DNA from: Candidatus Nanosyncoccus nanoralicus
GTDB lineage: Bacteria; Patescibacteriota; Saccharimonadia; Saccharimonadales; Saccharimonadaceae
Direction of reading: 5' to 3'
Assembly: GCF_004138405.1 (NCBI RefSeq)
Contig: NZ_PRLL01000009.1
Span: 1 to 17,569 of the forward strand
DNA length: 17,569 nt
Numbering within the stretch: position 1 is the first letter of the stretch; each line of letters starts with the position of its first letter. The notes under the pieces were generated by a model, which had not been told where the DNA came from, made no database searches, and worked only from the letters and a program-made list of their open reading frames with translations. A program made the translations under genes and the position numbers. Below, piece by piece: positions 13,634 through 17,569 of this stretch.

Positions 13634-14509
13634 ATGAACTATAAAATGCCAACCAAGGCTATCATCACTGATGCTGGTTTTGCTAGCCGTTTTTTACCGA
13701 TCACTAAAACCATTCCAAAAGCTATGTTGCCACTCGGAAATCGTCCAATCATGCAACTTGTTGTTGATGAATGTATAAAGGCCGGTATTACAGAGATTAT
13801 TATCGTTGCCACGCCCGAGGGTAAGCCAATCTACGAAGATTATTTTAACAATTCTGTAAATCACATTCGTAAGCAACTAAAAGCGCAGGGTAAGCTAGAC
13901 CGTTATGCTCCGATTCAAGAAATCCTTGATTATCCAAAAATTACTGTGATCGAACAGGACCAGTCCTATCCATACGGAAACGGTTCTCCAATTGCCTCAG
14001 CTCGTAAGTTTATTCGTGATGATGAAGCCTTCATTGTCGCTTACTCGGATGACGTAGTCTTCGGTACTTCCGATGTTAAAACCCTAATTGATTCCTACGC
14101 TAAGCATCAAGATGCACAGGCAATTATTATTGCTCAGGAAATGCCTAGGGAAGTATTGAACAAATATGGTATCATTCGTCTTCAAGATGAGACTAAAATG
14201 ACCCTGCATGACATCGTCGAGAAGCCAAAAATTGAAGATGCTCCATCCAATCTCACTTCTTATGGTCGTTATCTCCTCACGCCAGATGTCTTCCAGTATC
14301 TTGATCCAAAAAATACCGGCCTAGATGGTGAATTATGGACTGTTGACGCTATTACGCGCATGGTCAAAGATGGCAATGTTTATGTTGAGAAGACAAGAGG
14401 TCACTGGATGACTACTGGTGATCCAAAAAACTACAACCTAGCTAGTCTTTATTATGCAACCGAATTTGAAGACTATGGTGAAGCACTTGTAGATTTTCTT
14501 CAAAAATAA
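13634..14509 (+). CDS. GalU-like sugar-1-phosphate nucleotidyltransferase (probable UTP-glucose-1-phosphate uridylyltransferase)
   Basis: The 291-residue cytoplasmic enzyme would join a nucleoside triphosphate and a sugar 1-phosphate (UTP and glucose 1-phosphate if a true GalU), supplying activated sugar for envelope polysaccharide or glycolipid. The GalU pattern is clear: AGFASRFLPITKTIPKAMLP at 14-33 with Arg19, Lys25 and Lys29, AGITEIIIV at 50-58, YSDDV at 137-141, VEKPKIEDAPSNL at 195-207, GRYLL at 211-215, and LDGELWTVDAI at 230-240 in place of GDEIQLTDAI. Two family loops diverge: FASR for LGTR, and YGNGSPIA for the KGLGHAV loop. Nucleotide or sugar choice is therefore less certain. AAGGAG is six bases before ATG. 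A strong terminator follows, so it is a single-gene unit. Confidence 0.88.
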   Translation: MNYKMPTKAIITDAGFASRFLPITKTIPKAMLPLGNRPIMQLVVDECIKAGITEIIIVATPEGKPIYEDYFNNSVNHIRKQLKAQGKLDRYAPIQEILDYPKITVIEQDQSYPYGNGSPIASARKFIRDDEAFIVAYSDDVVFGTSDVKTLIDSYAKHQDAQAIIIAQEMPREVLNKYGIIRLQDETKMTLHDIVEKPKIEDAPSNLTSYGRYLLTPDVFQYLDPKNTGLDGELWTVDAITRMVKDGNVYVEKTRGHWMTTGDPKNYNLASLYYATEFEDYGEALVDFLQK

Positions 14510-14522
14510 TTATAGTCAAACC

Positions 14523-14555
14523 ACTAAAAAACACCCCAAGCGGGTGTTTTTTAGT
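14523..14555 (+). terminator. Rho-independent terminator after the sugar nucleotidyltransferase gene
   Basis: A perfect 14-bp inverted repeat (14523-14536 with 14542-14555) closes the five-base loop CAAGC. The core is CACCC/GGGTG flanked by six A and six T, so it could act in both directions. It lies 13 bases after the stop. Confidence 0.93.
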
Positions 14556-14572
14556 TGTATACATTTACAAAA

Positions 14573-14578
14573 TATAAT
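14573..14578 (+). promoter_or_regulatory. -10 box of the DUF948-like gene
   Basis: A perfect TATAAT. The best -35 candidates are weak and overlap the preceding terminator (TTTAGT at 14550-14555, 17-base spacing). An imperfect inverted repeat TTGTA-N6-TACAA (14555-14570) lies just upstream and could be a protein site or chance. Confidence 0.5.
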
Positions 14579-14607
14579 ACAATATAAGCGTAAAGGTTAT
14601 CTAAAAT

Positions 14608-14611
14608 GGAG
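14608..14611 (+). promoter_or_regulatory. Ribosome binding site that favours the start at 14618
   Basis: GGAG ends six bases before ATG 14618. An in-frame ATG four codons earlier (14606) overlaps this site and has only AAAGG nine bases upstream, so either start is possible but 14618 has the better context. Confidence 0.5.
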
Positions 14612-14617
14612 TCACAA

Positions 14618-15007
14618 ATGAATCTTGCCGAATGGATCCTAGTCATGTTCTTATCAGTTGCACTACTGATCTTTTTAATTGTCGGCATCGTTTTTCTGGT
14701 TAAGTTCACTAGTTTACTTTCTGAAATTGAAATTATGGTACAAACTGGTCAGTCTATATTTGATAAGGCAGATGATGTGGCTGATAATATTAAGGATCTC
14801 ACGTCAGTTGGTCCACTTGCTAAGGGGTTCGTCACAGAATATATCGGTAGAAAGTTATTCAACCTCTTAAAAATTGATCGCAAGCCTAAAAAATCCTATT
14901 TTGATGAGTTTGAAGAAGAAGATATAACTAGGCAATCTGCAAGACGCGCAGCAACTAAAGCCACGAAAACGCCAATTAAAAGCGTAAAGCCAAAAGCTAA
15001 GAACTAG
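14618..15007 (+). CDS. DUF948-like (YtxG-type) single-pass membrane protein
   Basis: This short protein (129 residues from 14618, or 133 if the ATG at 14606 is used) has one long hydrophobic N-terminal helix, about residues 6-30 from the chosen start. An amphipathic, coiled-coil-like stretch rich in Asp, Ile and Val follows (TGQSIFDKADDVADNIKDL), as in DUF948 proteins. Then come an acidic patch (FDEFEEED) and a basic C-terminal tail rich in Lys, Ala and Thr. No enzymatic motif is visible. In Bacillus the DUF948 gene ytxG sits beside ytxH in a general-stress operon. Here the next gene is also YtxH-like, which supports the assignment, although each gene appears to have its own promoter. Most of the chain should be cytoplasmic if the helix is an N-terminal anchor with its C-terminus inside. 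Confidence 0.75.
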   Translation: MNLAEWILVMFLSVALLIFLIVGIVFLVKFTSLLSEIEIMVQTGQSIFDKADDVADNIKDLTSVGPLAKGFVTEYIGRKLFNLLKIDRKPKKSYFDEFEEEDITRQSARRAATKATKTPIKSVKPKAKN

Positions 15008-15035
15008 ACCCCTATACTGTTCGCTCAAAATCGAC

Positions 15036-15050
15036 TATAATAGATATAAT
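15036..15050 (+). promoter_or_regulatory. Two overlapping -10 boxes of the YtxH-like gene
   Basis: TATAAT occurs twice, at 15036-15041 and 15045-15050. No strong -35 stands out for either. Both leave room for a leader carrying AGGAG at 15064-15068, seven bases before ATG 15076. Confidence 0.55.
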
Positions 15051-15075
15051 AAACAGATTAAACAGGAGTACAAAT

Positions 15076-15381
15076 ATGAAAAAAGATAATAGTAAATTCT
15101 TCTTAGGTGTAGTCCTAGGTGCAGCAGCTGGTCTTGTCGCAGGTATTCTCACCGCTCCAAAGTCCGGCAAGGAAACACGTCAGGAATTGAAAGAGCAGGG
15201 TAAGAAAGCCCTTGATGAAACCAAAAAAACCAGCCAGAAGCTCTATCAGGACACCAAAGTTGGTGGTCAAAAATTGTTTGATAAATTATTTAAGAAAAAA
15301 GAAACTGCCGAAGATGAAGTTCTAGGTGTCGTTGAAGAAGTTGCCGAAGATGTAGCTGAAGTAGCCGAAGAAGCAAAATAG
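15076..15381 (+). CDS. YtxH-like small membrane-anchored protein
   Basis: The 101-residue protein begins with a basic stretch and a Gly/Ala-rich hydrophobic helix (8-27, FFLGVVLGAAAGLVAGIL), then TAPKSGKETRQELKEQ at 27-42. This is the hallmark start of YtxH/gas-vesicle-associated stress proteins. A charged helical region with repeated Lys/Thr/Gln positions (33-75) follows, then an acidic tail (77-101) built from V-A-E-D/E steps. No enzymatic motif is present. YtxH in Bacillus is a general-stress protein of unknown mechanism, and a role here in envelope or stress physiology is inferred from that family. The start is well supported by AGGAG. The neighbour upstream is the DUF948-like protein, whose tail has the opposite charge. 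Confidence 0.85.
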   Translation: MKKDNSKFFLGVVLGAAAGLVAGILTAPKSGKETRQELKEQGKKALDETKKTSQKLYQDTKVGGQKLFDKLFKKKETAEDEVLGVVEEVAEDVAEVAEEAK

Positions 15382-15400
15382 TAAAGATTAAATTAATTAC

Positions 15401-15437
15401 AAATATTCTCTTCAATTAAATTTGAAGAGAGTATTTT
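15401..15437 (+). terminator. AT-rich hairpin between the YtxH-like gene and dnaE, probable terminator
   Basis: A 15-bp stem with one G-T wobble (15401-15415 with 15422-15436) encloses the loop TTAAAT. The core is CTCTTCAA/TTGAAGAG. It starts 20 bases after the YtxH-like stop, but the following T run is short (four T) and GC content is low, so it is a weaker terminator than the others. It could instead act in the dnaE leader. Confidence 0.55.
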
Positions 15438-15461
15438 AACGGGAAAATGGGTGTAAGGTAA

Positions 15462-17569
15462 ATGTCAAGTGAGGTAGAAACAAACACAGATCAAAAAAGC
15501 CAGGAAGAGGCTTATCGCGATTTTTGTTGTGAATTAGATGATCCAAATCATCAAATCGGCCCCAGTGATTTTGTGCACCTACATAACCACACGCATTACA
15601 GTCTACTAGATGGTCTTACTAAGGTTCCAGATTTAATCGGTTATGTTAAAGAACAGGGAATGCAGGCGGTTGCCGTTACCGATCATGGCACCATGTCCAG
15701 CCTGATTGAGTTATATAAAGAAGCCAAGGCTGCTGAGATTAAACCTATCCTTGGTCTTGAAGCCTATGTTGCCGCAAGATCACGTTTTGATCGTGATCCA
15801 GCCTACGATAAGGTCCGTTATCACATCACTCTTCTTTCAATGAATGATCAAGGCTTTGAGAATCTCTGTCGCCTAGCCACCGAGGCAGAGGTTAATGGTA
15901 AGTATTATAAACCTCGTATTGATCACGAAATTATGGAAAAATACAGCGAGGGAATTATTTGTCTTTCAGGCTGTGCAAGCTCCGAAATTTCCGTGCGTCT
16001 TAAAAACGGCGACATGGAGGGCGCTGAAAAACTGGTGGACTGGTATAGTAAAGTCTATAAGGATCGTTTCTACCTTGAAATGCAGGATCATGGTCACCCA
16101 GATTCTCCCACCCACTGGGATGTGCAAGATCGCATCAACCGTGGCTTGCAGGCAATCGCTAAAAAGACTGGTTTACCACTAGTGGTAACCTGTGATGGCC
16201 ATTATCTCAAACACGAGGATCAGGACGCTCATGAAATTCTGCTCTGTATTGGTACGGCCGCAAACCTCTCCGACCCTAATCGTATGACCTTGAAGGATTT
16301 TCAGCTACACGTCATTCCACCACAGGAAATTATTGATCGTTGGAGTAAGGACTATCCTGAAGCAATCAAAAATACAAGGAAAATTGCCGAACGTTGTAAT
16401 ACAGAAATTCAACTCGGCCGGATTTTAATTCCTAAGTTCCCAGTTCCAGATGGTGATTCTGAGAAAAGCTATCTAGATAAGCTTGTTTTTCGTGGACTCG
16501 CCTTCCGCTATGGTGGCGTTACTCAGGAAGAAGCGGAAAAACTCTCGATTGAAGAGTGTCGAAAACTGCTTTCTGAAAAAATTCTCGAACGTATTGATTA
16601 TGAATTGGCGGTCGTCGACAAAATGGGTTACAACGGCTACTTCTTGATTGTGCAAGACTTTATTATGTGGGGAAAGACTCGCCGTATTATTTATGGTCCC
16701 GGTCGTGGCTCCGCCGCAGGCTCCATCCTAGCTTACGCCTTACGTATTACCGAGCTAGATCCTATGAAGTACGATCTGCTCTTCGAGCGTTTCTTAAATC
16801 CTGATCGTATCTCTATGCCAGATATTGATACCGATATTCAGGATACTCGCCGTGATGAGGTTATTGACTACTGTACCGACAAGTACGGCAAGGAACGTGT
16901 TGCTAACATTGTTACTTTTGGTAAAATGATGGCTAAAAACGCCGTGCGCGACGTGGCTCGCGTCCTTGAAGTGCCTTATGCCGAAGCTGACCGCATCGCT
17001 AAACTGGTGCCAGACCCCATCCAGGGTCACCATGTTAAGTTGACTGATGCCATTGTTAATACTCCAGACCTCAAATATGAATATGAGCATAACCCAGTTG
17101 CCAAACAGGTCATTGATTATGCCTCAAAACTTGAAGGTACTATCCGTTCACATGGTGTCCATGCTTGTGGTATTGTGATCGCTCCTGATGATCTCGTAAA
17201 ATTCCTACCACTCGAAGTCTCCGCCAAGGGCCCACTCGCCACACAATATCCATCTACGCAGGTCGAAGAATTAGGTCTTCTTAAGATGGACTTCTTGGGA
17301 CTTTCTAACCTCTCGGTGATTAATAATGCCCTGCGTATGATTCGCAAGGTTTATCACGACGATATTGATCTCTATAACGTACCACTCGATGATCCACTAG
17401 CTTATAAGCTCTTACAGAATGCCGAAACCACTGGTGTCTTCCAGCTTGAATCTGCTGGTATGAAACGCTATCTTAAGGATCTGAAGGCCTCTAGTTTTGA
17501 GGACATCATCGCTATGGTTGCCCTTTATCGCCCAGGGCCGATGCAGTTCATCGATTCCTTCATTCGTCG
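15462..17569 (+). CDS. dnaE: DNA polymerase III alpha subunit, 3' end outside the window
   Basis: This is the replicative DNA polymerase. The 702 codons present cover the PHP domain, the palm and most of the thumb/fingers start. After an acidic 36-residue extension, FVHLHNHTHYSLLDG (37-51) opens the PHP domain. AVTDHGTM at 71-78, LGLEAYV at 98-104, CLSGC at 167-171 and TCDGHYL at 243-249 follow. The metal-binding His residues missing from E. coli DnaE are present, so the PHP may be an active proofreading nuclease. The polymerase core shows YGPGRGSAAGS at 411-421, the catalytic PDIDTD at 453-458 and the third Asp at 610 in LLKMDFLGL. ATG 15462 is the plausible start but has only a short-spaced AAGG (15455-15458); no clear promoter is visible between the hairpin and the gene. 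The frame runs off the window end. Confidence 0.96.
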   Translation, partial: MSSEVETNTDQKSQEEAYRDFCCELDDPNHQIGPSDFVHLHNHTHYSLLDGLTKVPDLIGYVKEQGMQAVAVTDHGTMSSLIELYKEAKAAEIKPILGLEAYVAARSRFDRDPAYDKVRYHITLLSMNDQGFENLCRLATEAEVNGKYYKPRIDHEIMEKYSEGIICLSGCASSEISVRLKNGDMEGAEKLVDWYSKVYKDRFYLEMQDHGHPDSPTHWDVQDRINRGLQAIAKKTGLPLVVTCDGHYLKHEDQDAHEILLCIGTAANLSDPNRMTLKDFQLHVIPPQEIIDRWSKDYPEAIKNTRKIAERCNTEIQLGRILIPKFPVPDGDSEKSYLDKLVFRGLAFRYGGVTQEEAEKLSIEECRKLLSEKILERIDYELAVVDKMGYNGYFLIVQDFIMWGKTRRIIYGPGRGSAAGSILAYALRITELDPMKYDLLFERFLNPDRISMPDIDTDIQDTRRDEVIDYCTDKYGKERVANIVTFGKMMAKNAVRDVARVLEVPYAEADRIAKLVPDPIQGHHVKLTDAIVNTPDLKYEYEHNPVAKQVIDYASKLEGTIRSHGVHACGIVIAPDDLVKFLPLEVSAKGPLATQYPSTQVEELGLLKMDFLGLSNLSVINNALRMIRKVYHDDIDLYNVPLDDPLAYKLLQNAETTGVFQLESAGMKRYLKDLKASSFEDIIAMVALYRPGPMQFIDSFIR

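Noticed and set aside
13615-13644. Nine-codon mini-frame (MSQGEKYEL) ahead of the sugar nucleotidyltransferase start
   Set aside because: Its ATG is two bases after the -10 box, upstream of the expected transcription start, so it is unlikely to be on the mRNA.
14555-14570. Inverted repeat TTGTA-N6-TACAA upstream of the DUF948-like gene
   Set aside because: It is short and AT-rich in an AT-rich gap; without conservation data it cannot be told from chance, so it is only mentioned with the promoter.
1-17569. Possibility of the TGA-as-glycine code of other CPR lineages
   Set aside because: No gene has an in-frame TGA, conserved glycines are GGN, and TGA fits as the hydrolase stop at 6364-6366, so the standard bacterial code is enough.

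Overview
This window looks like part of a chromosome from a small-genome member of the Candidate Phyla Radiation, most likely Candidatus Saccharibacteria (TM7). That assignment rests on remembered family resemblance, gene content and layout, not on a search. The DNA is AT-leaning. Every convincing gene is on the + strand, gaps are short (none above 200 bases), and there are no tRNA, rRNA, CRISPR or insertion-sequence signals. No in-frame TGA interrupts any gene, and conserved glycines use GGN codons. This argues against the TGA-as-glycine code of Gracilibacteria and Absconditabacteria.

Layout. (1) 1-1496: the 3' part of a large helical protein of unknown function whose C-terminus carries a KH-like GRDG motif, closed by a strong terminator. 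(2) 1568-2042: a stand-alone rpsJ (ribosomal protein S10) with its own promoter and terminator. (3) 2077-4333: a complete polar amino acid ABC importer (membrane-anchored binding protein, permease, ATPase) with stop/start overlaps. (4) 4376-9690: a four-gene, tightly coupled cell-envelope operon. It encodes a MurF-like ligase without the usual N-terminal domain, an alpha/beta hydrolase, a fusion of a DegT-type PLP aminotransferase with a FemAB-type aminoacyl transferase, and a second FemAB transferase. (5) 9748-12807: a 1019-residue membrane-anchored protein of unknown function with six cysteines, all beyond the first membrane segment. (6) 12875-15381: four single-gene units (HdeD/DUF308-like membrane protein, GalU-like sugar nucleotidyltransferase, DUF948-like protein, YtxH-like protein). 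(7) 15462-end: the first 702 codons of DnaE, the replicative DNA polymerase alpha subunit, with an intact PHP metal site; the 3' end lies outside the window.

How the genes fit together. The importer suits a host-dependent organism that takes up amino acids. The 4376-9690 operon looks like a dedicated route for building or altering a peptide or amino-acid branch on the cell wall or another envelope polymer, and it is the best candidate here for an under-described system. The sugar nucleotidyltransferase would feed envelope polysaccharide. The DUF948/YtxH pair resembles the Bacillus ytxG-ytxH envelope-stress pair.

A regulatory pattern runs through the window. Genes with a good Shine-Dalgarno (rpsJ, 12875, 13634, 15076) have the -10 box 20-85 bases before the ATG. 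Three transcription units (2077, 4376, 9748) have no Shine-Dalgarno and a -10 box ending only 6-10 bases before the ATG, which implies leaderless or nearly leaderless mRNAs.
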